64,000 bases of DNA from Hoplostethus atlanticus (taxonomy: Eukaryota; Chordata; Actinopteri; Trachichthyiformes; Trachichthyidae), in the NCBI GenBank assembly GCA_034670405.1, contig JAXDDX010000013.1, forward strand, positions 3,973,501 to 4,037,500, read 5' to 3'. Made by a program: the position numbers and the translations under genes. Shown in pieces: positions 35,001 through 46,439 of this stretch (positions within the stretch are counted from its first letter, which is position 1; every line of letters starts with the position of its first letter). Under the pieces are notes generated by a model. The model saw only the letters and a list, made by a program, of their open reading frames with translations. It ran no database searches and was not told the origin of the DNA.

Positions 35001-36294
35001 AATAGTCATCATTATAATAATGTGTTGTAGCTGTACGTATTTCAATACCACTTCAACTTTTAAACTGATTTGCCAGTTATTCCTTTGTATTCAGCCCAAG
35101 AAAAGATAATATGCTACCATGTCAGAGTTTCTAAGATGGCTATTGAGTAAGCAGACTTGTATTGTGCAATTTTTAAACCACCTCCAGAACTGCTCCGGCA
35201 ATGAATGGCTGTTCGCAATACGGTGTCCTCAAAATTATTACATTATCAATTCAAATTACACTGATCAAAGTTGTTAAGATGTAAGGGGTGGGGTGTGAAA
35301 GCAACAGTGAGTGTCACTGATCATAATTAGAACGTAGAATTGGATATAATCCCATATAAAATTCACAAAAGCAAACTATAGAATATAGAAGTGGTTAAAA
35401 ACATGGACTGTGAAAGGAAGACAATGTCAGTGTTCATGACAGAACTGGTTTGAGGGATGCATTTTACCACGGTCCCAAAAGCAGATTGGACGGACATTCT
35501 ATTAACTTGAAATTGCATCGTAACCATTGATGTTGAGTTGACCAAGACTGTGACAGATCAACGTCACCCCCCCTCCAAAAATAAGACTACACCATGAGGA
35601 ATCGGTGCTGTTGTCTCGAGGCTATTGAAGTTAGAAACCTATAATTTCCACCTAATAACGAACTTTAACTTATTCCACCACGGTAGCTAACGATGCAAAT
35701 TCCGCACTCAGAAGTTTATAGCAGCCTTAAAACAAGAACCGTATAACCAATTATTAGTCACTAGGTAAGAGTAATGTCGGATGAAGCTGGCGGTAGCGAA
35801 TACGCAATGATTCCTGTTCTAATTAGTCTGTTGTTGCTGACAAGTTATTAGCCAGCTAACGCTAGCCTGTATGCTAGTTGCAGAGCTAGCTTGGTGGCCG
35901 ATAATGCTGACATGTTTCAGTTGTTCAATGAAATATGATATAGCTGTATTTGATTTCGTGTGCAGTGCATGGCAAACCATAAGACCATATGTTGCCACGG
36001 TATGTTAACTGCAAGACGATGTGAGCTTGCTGGTCGCGTCGTGCAGTGCATACTTTGAACTTGTAGGTCCATCTCCCTCATTTCCGTAAACCTGTCGCGG
36101 AGATCCATGGGTAGCTGCTCGATCACTGCCAGGAGAAGAAAAAGCGATTAACCAGCTAGCATGGCTAGGCTAACACCTCGAGCGCAAGAGGCCGAAAACA
36201 AAACACATTTCATGCACAAAATACGCCAACAAAGCCAACATTACACTGTGAGAATTTGATACTCACTTTCGAGATAGTCTTCCAAGTACAGCAT
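28901..36294 (-). CDS. ing3: ing3, inhibitor of growth protein 3
   Basis: Twelve exons join into 418 codons plus TAG, the same length as human ING3, with every junction in phase: 36294-36267, 36125-36054, 34409-34309, 33932-33867, 33033-32937, 32590-32519, 32352-32236, 32123-31960, 31559-31369, 30330-30138, 29170-29132, 29017-28901. The N-terminal ING domain starts [21 protein letters not shown] basic/serine-rich middle follows, then the PHD finger at about 361-410. Its zinc ligands are all present: C363, C365, C376, C381, H387, C390, C403, C406. W385 sits where ING proteins need a Trp to read H3K4me3. ING3 is a subunit of the nuclear NuA4/TIP60 histone acetyltransferase complex. It is head-to-head with tspan12 and in tandem with cped1. 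The protein looks intact. Confidence 0.98.
29132..29170 (-). CDS. ing3: ing3 coding exon 11 (39 nt)
   Basis: Thirteen codons, [13 protein letters not shown], inside the PHD finger; supplies C376. Too short to show as an open frame. Confidence 0.96.
29171..30137. other. ing3 intron 10
   Basis: 967 bases, no exon or repeat family recognised. Confidence 0.6.
30138..30330 (-). CDS. ing3: ing3 coding exon 10
   Basis: Encodes a poly-serine stretch and then [18 protein letters not shown], giving the first two PHD cysteines (C363, C365). Ends phase 0 at GTACAC. Confidence 0.95.
30512..30620 (+). mobile_element. MITE-like element head without minisatellite, copy 2
   Basis: Begins TTAAATGAATACACCACGTT, then TTGTTCTGTTGGTCAA, ATGAGCACAGACACCAAAAA and GTGTCCCTGGTAGAC, matching the head of copy 1 (14696-14811). 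It stops where the repeat array begins in other copies. Lies in ing3 intron 9. Confidence 0.7.
30621..31368. other. ing3 intron 9 remainder
   Basis: Nothing recognised. Confidence 0.6.
31369..31559 (-). CDS. ing3: ing3 coding exon 9
   Basis: Encodes [28 protein letters not shown] and on to [10 protein letters not shown]; the donor GTAAGA overlaps an apparent in-frame TAA, so the exon must end at 31369 in phase 2. Confidence 0.95.
31960..32123 (-). CDS. ing3: ing3 coding exon 8
   Basis: Encodes [20 protein letters not shown] and onward to [16 protein letters not shown], a near-match to human; ends phase 0 at GTGAAG. Confidence 0.96.
32236..32352 (-). CDS. ing3: ing3 coding exon 7
   Basis: Encodes [20 protein letters not shown] and [19 protein letters not shown], a basic nuclear-localisation-like segment. 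A GT tract (plus-strand CA run 32358-32383) sits right before the acceptor. Confidence 0.97.
32358..32383. repeat. (CA)n microsatellite
   Basis: Directly precedes ing3 exon 7 on the transcribed strand, where it takes the place of a polypyrimidine tract. Confidence 0.95.
32519..32590 (-). CDS. ing3: ing3 coding exon 6
   Basis: Encodes the [24 protein letters not shown] linker; phase 1 at both ends. Confidence 0.95.
32937..33033 (-). CDS. ing3: ing3 coding exon 5
   Basis: Encodes [20 protein letters not shown] and [12 protein letters not shown], the end of the coiled ING domain; donor GTAAGT, phase 1. Confidence 0.98.
33034..33866. other. ing3 intron 4
   Basis: Holds an A-rich run near 33278-33298. 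No gene or repeat family recognised. Confidence 0.6.
33867..33932 (-). CDS. ing3: ing3 coding exon 4
   Basis: 22 codons, [22 protein letters not shown], identical in pattern to human; phase 0 at both ends. Confidence 0.98.
34309..34409 (-). CDS. ing3: ing3 coding exon 3
   Basis: Encodes [20 protein letters not shown] and [14 protein letters not shown], continuing the N-terminal helical domain; ends phase 0 at GTAGTC. Confidence 0.97.
34410..36053. other. ing3 intron 2
   Basis: AT-rich, 1.6 kb. A short GCTAGC-rich patch at 35848-35892 resembles the repeat at 19.7 and 51.8 kb. No exon seen. Confidence 0.6.
36054..36125 (-). CDS. ing3: ing3 coding exon 2
   Basis: Encodes (M)[23 protein letters not shown], the start of the ING N-terminal helix; phase 1 at both ends, donor GTATGC. 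Confidence 0.97.
36267..36294 (-). CDS. ing3: ing3 coding exon 1
   Basis: Nine codons, MLYLEDYLE, plus one base before a GTGAGT donor. The ATG has A at -3. Confidence 0.97.
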
Positions 36295-36500
36295 CTTGAT
36301 AAATTTGATTTTTTCAGCGTTTATTAAAATAATTTGCGTCTTTCAATATGGCGCCGCCAACCACTGTCTCGGTAAGAAAAAAATACCCAGAAAAATTGAG
36401 GTCAGAGAATGTGACGCAAACAGCTGTCTGTGATCTAATTGGTTAAGGCCAGGCCTGCGTTGATTTGTGTGCTGGTTCCACACGCCCCCTGGTACTTGTA
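36295..36500 (-). promoter_or_regulatory. ing3: ing3 core promoter region
   Basis: Just upstream of the ing3 start codon, 36346-36357 reads ATATGGCGCCGC on the plus strand, close to the YY1 consensus AAGATGGCGGC often found at housekeeping starts. A minus-strand CCAAT (plus ATTGG) lies at about 36438. No TATA box is apparent. Motif calls by eye only. Confidence 0.4.
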
Positions 36501-38002
36501 GTTCAAAATATACGTTGAAACAAGTTGCTTTTGAAAAACGCAGATAACACGACCTTCAAGTAATAATGAGTTACTCACATATACAGGAAAAAAAGAGACC
36601 GCTCATAAGAATAATATAGAACATTTAATCTAATAAAAAAAGGCCCAATGAATGGGTTAGGGTTAACCTATGAACAAACAACATCCCTTATAAAACAGCC
36701 CGTGTAATATATGCACATATAATTAATATGGTTGTTTCATGTCTTTCCTAAAGTATAGCTAAAAGCTTACTATGCCCATTGATAGATAAATAATTTGAAT
36801 GCCAACAGTGATGGCTGGTGCCCTGTTGAATGTCAGTAAGCTCGAAAAACAAACACAGCATAAATTTGAATATATTGTTTAAAAAAAATAACAAGTCCAT
36901 CTGCTCCACTTGTGCAGCTGTTAATGGGGGATCTGGTTTGCTCTCTCTCTTCTCATTTTTTTCTAATTCATTGAGCTTTATTGGCATGCCATCCGTGTTG
37001 TCATCCATGTTCCTAAAGGCATAATCACAAAAGCAAAACACAATCTAAAACATTATACTCTCGCTCCCTGCGATTTGTGACAAAGCCGTCCGCGTGGCGA
37101 GTTGGAAGTTGCTTCCTCTTTCAGGGAAAGCCAGAGGTGATGAATCCCCATCCTATTCAACACAATAACACTCTCAAAATGTGCCCTATTGACCCATGCA
37201 TGCTCTGTGCTGGAGGCGGCCACATTCCTCTCCTCTCTGAGGACGCACAGCCCAGGCTGCCTCTGCTGCCCACATTTAATTAGTGGAAGAAGCGCCAGGA
37301 CCGTGCACCGCCCCCGGCTGCGCCACAACACCGGCAAGCTGCGACTTTTGCTGCTCATTCTTAAAAATGCTCAAGTTGAACCGGACGGAGCTTACCAACT
37401 CACAACTCGAGTCGGACTTAATTGTGTGGTTGTAACGGCATATAACGGCAAATTTCTGGAGACACTGGACTACTCAAACGGGACTGCTGGAATGTTAAGA
37501 GTTTTCCAGCGTTGTTTATCTGTTCGGAGCTTGGATTTTGAAGTTTATGCTGCGCAAACCGGACAACCCAACGAACGGAATATGCTTTAATTGCGCAAAG
37601 CGTTGCAGAAAAGTTGTATAAAATAGACTAATCCGCCGGGGATATACATTTGTTTCGCGCGGTAGGCTTGCTAAGTGAGTGATGATTGATTTAGATATGT
37701 CAGCGCTGCCGAGCGCCCGTCCGCACACTCCATCATTCCGTGTGCCAGCAAAGTAAGAAACCACCTGTTGTGAATGTTTTCTGGAGCTTCCCACGGATCT
37801 ACCCACGCTGCTAAAACAAGACGTTGGACAGGCGCGTCTGAGCCCCGCCGGGACATGTAAAACCGGTATGTTTTTACGCACGAGGGAGTCGCTGTTTCTC
37901 AGGGCTGGGGGTTGTTCTGTACTGTCGTAATTAGTGATAATCTCATAACATCTCATTGGGGTTCTCCATACTATTCACCCCCCACCCTGTATTTGTTTAC
38001 AG
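36501..38002. other. ing3-tspan12 divergent intergenic region and likely tspan12 non-coding exon 1
   Basis: CpG-rich DNA at 37.2-37.9 kb is the likely tspan12 promoter and non-coding first exon, as in mammals. Candidate donors are GTGAGT at 37675 and GTATGT at 37866. I cannot choose between them without transcript data. Confidence 0.45.
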
Positions 38003-38069
38003 TGAGTGATGTTGCCATGGTGTCCCGGGCTAAGATGAGGAGTATCGAGCACCAGTTGCTGCGCTCAGA
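38003..38069 (+). other. tspan12: tspan12 5' leader within exon 2
   Basis: Begins after TTTGTTTACAG (38001-38002 is the AG) and runs to the main ATG at 38070. It contains an out-of-frame ATG at 38017. Confidence 0.7.
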
Positions 38070-38091
38070 ATGGCTCGTGAGGACGCGGTGA
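38017..38091 (+). other. upstream ORF overlapping the tspan12 start codon
   Basis: ATG at 38017 in a strong context (GCCATGG, G at -3 and +4) opens 24 codons ending at TGA 38089-38091. It is in a different frame and ends 19 bases past the tspan12 ATG, so ribosomes using it could not simply reinitiate at 38070. Confidence 0.6.
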
Positions 38092-38135
38092 GGTGCCTGC
38101 GCTGCCTGCTGTACGCTCTCAATTTACTCTTCTGG
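38070..38135 (+). CDS. tspan12: tspan12 coding exon 1
   Basis: 22 codons [22 protein letters not shown], first half of membrane segment 1; GTAAGA donor, phase 0. The ATG has A at -3 and G at +4. Confidence 0.96.
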
Positions 38136-41100
38136 GTAAGAGGAGCAGGTGGTCGGCCTCCGTGCTCACATTATACTCGCCAGTCAACATATCAGCCTCC
38201 CCTCACTCCAATAAGGGCCTCCTGACAAGCTACTATCATGTCTGCCAAAACTGTACCTCCCTTATATCCACTAAACTTCTAGGGACTGATGACTGACAAG
38301 ATATTATTTTATTAACTTGGTAAAGTGATAGATTTAAGTCAAACTGTTTTTAGATATGGCTTCCAAATTGATTTCTGGTGCTTTTTTTGGCTTGATTGTT
38401 GCTTTCCATTATAATGATACAAGATTAAACTCATGCCAAGTTATGAACAAGTGCAACGCCTTGTAGAGCAAGTGAGAGATGTCAAAAAGTCCTCTGACTG
38501 AGGAGGTTTGCCTCAGGTGTGTGTGCTCAAAAACTACATTTTAGTCAGTAGACTCTCATCAGTTTTGAACAGACAAAGCCACACCTGACTACATAATACA
38601 CTGTTGTCATCAGTGATTCAAACAAGCCAATAGGCTAGCAGGACAGTGATCCGATCGTCCAATCACCTTGCCCATAAGACTTGCGCCTGCAGTGGTCAAG
38701 CCAGCTCTCTCTTCCTCTGCGCCCCGACATTTTTCTCTCTTTGACAAGTTTGCAGTTTAAATAGGCCAACATCCCTATGTGTGCGCGTTTCACATTCTGA
38801 GATGTTATTTGTAGGCTAGCAGAAAGTGATATGTTTGTGTGTATGTGTGTGTGTGTGTGTGTGTCCCAGCTGATGTCAGCATGTGTCCTGGGAGTGGCGG
38901 CTTGGCTCAGGGACTACCTGAACACTGTACTGACCCTGACAGCCCACACTAGGTAAGTAAGAGGCATTGATGGGGACAGAGGCAGTTTGAATAAGGCAAG
39001 AGAATGACATAATAACATTTTGGGGAAAAAGAAGGATGTGAGGATGAAAAGAGAAGGAGTAATAAACCACATTTTCATATATTTTCATATATACTTTCTA
39101 ACACCAACTGATATAACACATTAGTGACCCAACCTCTAGCCAGTTCATGAAAGCTTTTCCATTTGCTGTGCTGAACACCCAGTCAGGGTGAGGTCAGGTA
39201 GGTCTTTCCTGGGAAAAACCCTCCGGAGACAGGAAGTGATGCGTTTTACATTTCCGGTTTGTTTGGAATAAACAGAAGAAGACCTGGGTAGTTAACACGA
39301 GCAGTGATAGCCACCATGGCTGAACAGACGAAGAAAAGAGCGCCACCTACAGAAAATCCAACAAAAAAAACAACAACCCCTGAACATATAGTAACCTTGA
39401 TCCAAATCATAGACCTCACAGCCTTTCTGTCACATTTGCAGAGATCCCACCCCAGCACACCTCACGTTCACCCCCTGTTTAACCCATCCATAATGGAAAG
39501 ATGAGTCAAAGATACCGCGGACGTTCGCATTCCTGCAGAATGCTCTCATTATTTGCACCGCTGGGTTAATAATGATGCAGCTGAGGGTGGAAGAGAAGGG
39601 AGAGAAGGGAGAGAGCAGCAGAACGGAGAGATAAATAAATGAAAAGTCTGCCAAGAAACTCTGAGGAATGACTCCTTCCCTCTCTCCCCTCTCTCTCTCC
39701 CCCCCCCCCTCTCTCTCTCTCTCTCCCCAGGCTAGAGGAAGCAGCGGTTCTTACATATTCCCCAGCTGTCCATCCAGTTATCATTGCAGTGTGTTGTTTT
39801 CTAATCATTGTGGCCATGGTGGGCTACTGCGGCACGCTGAAATGCAATCTACTGCTGTTGTCCTGGGTAGGTGTTACTGTGTGTGTGTGTGTGTGTGTGT
39901 GTGAGATCTGTGTTTGTGTGTTTTTGGTGGGTAGGCATGGGTTGTGTGTGTGTGTGTTTCTATTATATATTTCTGCTGTTCTGCAGAGAAAAGCCCCCCC
40001 CCCCCCTCTCTCTCTCTCTGGAGTGTTGTTTTCAGATCTAGTGCCATGTTGTGGTGTGTTGCTGATGAGCAGCGGATGAGTGCAGCTGTAAAACTATTCA
40101 CCTGAGAGAGAGAGATAGATAGAGAGAGAGAGAGAGAGACAATACTTGGCCACAATATTTCCTGTGATTATCACCAGGCTTTGAGAAACCAGCCTGTGGA
40201 CAGGATAAGGTGGAGTGGTGCCTCTATTGTGGTCCCATCTCCCAGGTGTGGTTAGTGGATATACGAGTGGTAGGGTGGGGGCAGTTCCTGTCTCTCATCA
40301 TTCCTCCCTGCCCCTCCACCCCTCCATTAGGACTCTATTCACCCGAGCTGAAGTCGCTCTCTATGGCCAGCCTGCCACCGGCATTCTTGTGTTTCACTGG
40401 CAAACTGAAGGGGACAATATTATCTCGACTGCGGGACAATGGGGTAACCTTACCGGTCCCCACCCACTCGGGGGGCCAAGACAGGTTTCAGACGGGCGCT
40501 ATTAGGCAGCCAGTTAGGGCTTGGATGTCCCTTTCAGAATAAGAGACAAACTAACTGCTATGTCAAAACTATTACACTCTTAATACATATGACAAGCATG
40601 TTGGACATCAAGACCCCAAACATTCCCCGGTGTCCTTTTTTTTATTCTGCACATTCAGAATCATTCATAGTTTCAGAACTTTTATTCATGGTCAATCGGA
40701 AATAATCTGCTAGCTTTGATGCTATATTTTAAATTGGTCTTCAATCCAGTTCTATTTAGGACTATAAAGGTCTTAAAAAGTCTTCAATTTGGCCTTAAGA
40801 AACAGCAGATAACCAGTATAAAGACTGCTCATTGGTTTCGATATGGACAGATGGGTTGATAAGGCTGATGTTTACGCGCAGTCGGACGGAGGGCCAGGTC
40901 TTATGTTGCAGTCCGCTCGGTGCTCCCACTAGACGAGGGAAAGGTCGCTTAAAAATAGGCCCCCCTCTCGACTTAAAGACACCAGTCCCCTCTGCCTAAA
41001 CTTAAACCTCTCCCTCTTTCTCCCATCTTTCTCCACCTGTCCTTCCTCTCCTCCATTTTCTAGCCAGTGTTTCCTCCCCTCCCTCCCCCGCCTTGCCACC

Positions 41101-42385
41101 TGTTAAAGTGTTAAATAATAAACCAAGTTTTGGCCCGTCAACTTACCCGTTAAGTGATAGTAGGCTCCATGCTGACACTTTAGCATATAGTAGGCTTCAT
41201 GCTAACACTTTAGCATACACAATACTGAGTGATAGTAGGCTCCATGCTAACACTTTAGCATATAGAAGGCTCCATGCTAACACTTTCAAGATTCAAGATT
41301 CAAGATTCAAGAACTTTATTTGTCACATACACACACGGGGTGTGTAGTGAAATGAAAAGTGGCAATGCTCACGGGAATGTGCAAAAGGGCAACAGTACAC
41401 AGTATTTACAATAAAAAAACAACACAATATTTACAGTATTACAGTAATTACAGTAAGAGCTATTATATTATTAGCGTACACAATACTGAGTGATAGTAGG
41501 CTCCATGCTAACACTTTAGCATATAGAAGGCTCCATGCTAACACTTTAGCGTACACAATACTGAGTGATAGTAGGCTCCATGCTAACACTTTAGCATATA
41601 GAAGACTCCATGCTAACACTTTAGCGTACACAATACTGAGTGATAGTAGGCTCCATGCTAACACTTTAGCGTACACAATACTGAGTGATAGTAGGCTCCA
41701 TGCTAACACTTTAGCGTGAACAATGCTGAGTGATAGTAGGCTCCATGCTAACACTTTAGCATATAGAAGGCTCCATGCTAACACTTTAGCGTACACAATA
41801 CTGAGTGATAGTAGGCTCCATGCTAACACTTTAGCGTGAACAATGCTGAGTGATAGTAGGCTCCATGCTAACACTTTAGCGTACACAATGCTGAGTGGTA
41901 GTAGGCTCCATGCTAACACTTTAGCGTGAACAATGCTGAGTGGTAGTAGGCTCCATGCTAACACTTTAGCGTGAACAATGCTGAGTGGTAGTAGGTTCCA
42001 TGCTAACACTTGAGTGTTTGTATAGTCTTCCTCACTGCCTCAGGATATCTGAAATGTGTTTGAAGTCGCATACGGCCCGTCCTCACCTCTACACATAGCC
42101 GACGTGTTCGCTTCCTTGAGTAAGTGCGAGTCTGTCTCTAGGAAAAAAGCAAGATATAGAAGTTCCAAAAGGTCCGGAGGGGGTTTATATTTTCTCACCT
42201 GGTAGTTTTTCTTGTCTAACAGCAAAGTGTCTGTGTGTCAAATGGGACTTGTGGAGGTTAAAAGTTCACCCTCCCACAAAACTTGATAGATAGTCGCTGA
42301 GAGTCACGGAGACAGGGGAGTAAAGTTTTGAGTGTAGAGATGACTCCTGGCTTATGTGTGTGTGTGTATCTGTGTGTGGCTGTGG

Positions 42386-42427
<42 letters not shown>

Positions 42428-42615
42428 ATGTGACTGATGTGTGTATATTGTTTGGGCCTGGCATGCTCTAAATGGACTGCAGTACTAACAAAGCCGAGGC
42501 ACAGCCATCTGTCTGCCACTAATATTTACACTCTCCAAACAAACAGCTTGTCAGCCTCAGCCCCCACTGACAACCCTGTTAATAGAGTGGCTGACACAAA
42601 CATTCATCTTCATAA

Positions 42616-42658
<43 letters not shown>

Positions 42659-44136
42659 TTTACCTGGGGAGGCCGTTTCATTACCTTGTTTGTGTGTTTG
42701 GCGCTGTAGATATGGCTCAACGCTAGCGACGACAGAGAAAAGGTGTCTGTCCGTCTGTCAGGGGGGAGGCGCCCTACGTCCCATCACCAATGGCGATCAG
42801 TCAAATGGACGCCTCCATGCTGACACTGAGTCATCCGTTCAAGACGAGACACAGAAGACATGTCTCACCGGCCAGTCTAAACACACTACTCATCTTCTTC
42901 TTCTCTCTCTAGTATTTTGGCAGCCTCTTGGTGATCTTCTGCGTGGAGCTGGCCAGTGGCGTGTGGACGTACGATGAGGTGAGGCGGCAGATCCGTATAT
43001 GTTTTACTCTCACTACATGGCGGTCTGCAGCCCATTCTGCGACGGACGCCATTTTGGGTCCTTAAGGCGAGGCCCCACTAACAAATAGGAATAAAAATCC
43101 TTTCATCCTCTCAGAAAAAACACATTTTATATGCTGAATACAGACACAAACACTCTTTATAGTATGAATTTGTATTTATTTATTATTAACACATTCAAAT
43201 GATATAATATTTAATAAGAATGTGCAAATGTGCATATCAGTTAGTAGTTTCTTTTTCCTGCAGTGGATATTTCATGTCAGATACCCCATAAAATAGATAA
43301 TAAAAAATAAAATGAGGATACATTTGATCAAAAAAGCCTCTCTATTCTCCAACTCCAGCTGTTACACCCATCCCATCTTTCCTATGACTTATATTTTAAC
43401 TTACATTGATTTATTATTTAGTTTCATAGTTACGGCTAAAAAATTGTCTAATGGTGGAAATCCCAAATCCAGATCACCTGGCAAAATCTAATCAATTGTT
43501 CCTTGGCTCAAGGCCTGTCTGTCCTCCGAACCATGGAAATCTGTTCATAAATTGTTGAGATATCTTTTGGTACATTTTATGAAACTACAATATCTCAAAG
43601 TCTTCACCTGCGTTGTCTCGGCCTCAGCGTTCAGTTTGATTCAGCCAGAGATGCAGAGTGAAGGGCAGCACTTGAAGAGAGTCCACAGCTCCGGTCTAAG
43701 AATAAACCAGAAATGCCAGTCATGTCCGGCCCTCTCCACGACTCGGTGCTCCTCTCCTCTTTCTCTGTTGACTGGGGGGAGGAGGAGGCGTGACTCAACT
43801 GGCCTGGCGCCGCACACATCAACAAGACCCCCCCACGTTAATTGCAAATGCTAATGTAGGTCAAGCTATTTATTCCGAACAAACCAGAGAGCTAAAACAC
43901 AAACCCTTCCTGTGCACCGGAGGGTTTTTCCCCCCCAGGAAAAAGACCTACTGACATAGCAGAACTGAAACTGAAATGAATAATGAAAATGTTGCTGATT
44001 GTTACTTTAAAGTCGTGCCTCTACCCTCTACCCTGTCCTTGCTGAAAGAAGACAATAGGCTGTGGCTCTCTGCCCTCCAGGCTGCAGTTTATCTCCATTT
44101 GAAAAGAGTAGAGTAGCTTTGATGTCCTATTAGAGC

Positions 44137-44174
<38 letters not shown>

Positions 44175-46389
44175 ATATTGACCTGAGGATCTTCCCATTA
44201 CTTTATCAGAGCAGGACTCACCTGCCTGCCTTCAGGGGCCGTGGGTATTGTAGTCATTGTGGCTGAACGGCTTCTTATCAGCTGTAAGCTAGCAGGATAG
44301 AAACTGGCACACCTGGCACGTAGGGAGGAACCTGGGTAATAGGCATGCTTATCACAGTCTTATTATAGAGGGGAGGGGTGGAGCTGGGGGGGGGCAACAG
44401 GCTGAAACAGGGCCAAGGGGGTGTGTAAAGGTTAGTTTTTATTTGTGACAACGAGAGGGAGCGAGGGAGAGGTTATGCATGCTAAGTGGTTATAATTGTG
44501 CCCGGGGCTGCCCAGAGTCTATCCAGAGCCCAGCCTCTGCTAGGAGGAAGGAGCGTGGGCTGGAGGAGGAAACACAGAGGAGGAGAGAGATGTGTTGTGG
44601 AAAGCTGGAACGGTACGAGGAGTCCTGCAGAGCTGCACAGCCGCCAAACGGGGATGTGATTTGTGCGAATGGCGTTGGACACGTTTTAGCTCTACAGAAA
44701 TACAAAAGAAATGTCACTGTCATGTTCGCTGAGGGCATTTGGACGTTTAAGTGATAACCTGTGACATTTTCATATAAATAAATGTCCATGTTGCTACTCT
44801 CTATCGGCGATTCATTCAACACGGTAGTTACCGTCAAACGTCCAGGAATGTCCAGGGCTGTCCAGGGCTGTCTCTATCTCTATGCAGCTTTTCTAGGTGG
44901 TCTTCCAGTTCCTGCATTGATGATTTGATGCTTTGCCACTTTTCTCTCTGCTGAATAAAGTCTTAACAAATTTAAACGGATGCTTGTAAAATGCTATTCT
45001 AGCTCGCTCCTTTTTCCTTGTGTTTTTCTGCTCTCCTTAAGATTGCCAATCAACTTTGTTCTTTTCTCATACCCCCCAAACCTTTCTACTCCGTTATCAT
45101 AAATAATACCCCCCATCCTCTCTAGCTTCTTCTCTGCTGTCCCTTTAAACCTATCAAGCAAACTTACCAGGTCTGAGTCAACGGCGTCCCACTCACGTCT
45201 CTCCCCAGCCCGAGGCCATTCTCCTCTGGGTCTTTGCCCACTGTTCTTTTCCTTTCTTGGCTGGCTGACCTCTTTGTTTCAGTGCTAGTGCACCAGGGAC
45301 ACAGATACCACACCACTATCTGTATCCATGGCAATGCATCTCATTTTGGTAATATATGTTTTGATGTTTTAGTCATTTTAATGATATTTTAGGCTATAAA
45401 TATTGTGTGTGTGTGTGTGTGTGTGTTTGTGTGTCCTCAGCCCGCAGTGCAGCGGTCTGATATGATCAGTTTGAAGTCCCGGATGCCAAATTATGGCCTG
45501 CAGCGATACCAGTGGCTCACGCACACCTGGAACACCTTCCAGACTGAGGTTTTTATCTTTTATTTTATTTTATTTTATTTTATTGTTTTTATCATGAGTG
45601 AAAGCATTATCACATTAAATGAGACACATCAAATGATTGGCTGTGTATTGGCTGCCAGTTCAAATGCTGCGGGGTGATTTACTTCACTGATTGGCTGGAG
45701 ATGACTGAGATGGAGTGGCCACCGGACTCCTGCTGCTCCAATCAATATCCAGGATGTGCTCGCCACGCCCACTACCGTGACCTCAGCGACCTCCATCAAG
45801 AGGTGACGACCAACATGCACTCACACAAACACAGAAATAGCATGGGAGTTTGGATACCACAGAGTTGCCTTTGGCTAGAGAGACTCCGGCAGCCATGCGT
45901 ACATCGTCCTCTCCATCTCAAACCTTCTGACATTTTCTCCTATTTTGCGGCAAATAAAGAGAATAACCCTAGAACCTTATGCTTATAGCTTCACCCCGAG
46001 TGATCTCTCTCCAACTTTTCTCCTTCTATATCGGCCAGCAGCGCAAGAAGAGCTTACTTGCTATTTTCATTTTGAGGAAATTAAATTTGTGTGGAGTTTT
46101 CCCACTTTAAACATCCACAACAAGCAATTTCCCATCAGAGCCTATTTGCAGCCTGAAATTACCTGCAGTGTTCAATCAGGGGGAAAAAATCCATTCAAAG
46201 TAATTAGACCCAATGTCAGGATTGATAGCATTGCATGCCCTCTGGGCCTGGGTTGCCAGATTGGGCAGACAGAGTGTACCCATTACAACTAATTAAGCTA
46301 CCGCGGGGACAAGGACCACTGCTCTTGAAGGCTGTGTTTGAATCGCCGGCTGGTTAAGTCGGATGGCAATGTACATGCAAACAGAAATG

Positions 46390-46439
<50 letters not shown>

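Noticed and set aside
37189-37590. 133-codon plus-strand open frame in the ing3-tspan12 gap
   Set aside because: CpG-rich leader sequence; no homology recognised and not conserved as protein to my knowledge.
41431-42009. Minus-strand open frame of 192 codons with repeated AKVLAWSLL motifs
   Set aside because: It is the translation of the minisatellite, whose units happen to be multiples of three and lack stops. Similar frames appear at the 14.8 and 58.2 kb arrays.
41150-42012. Tandem repeats that superficially resemble a CRISPR array
   Set aside because: This is eukaryotic DNA with spliced genes, the units are contiguous without unique spacers, and no cas gene is present.
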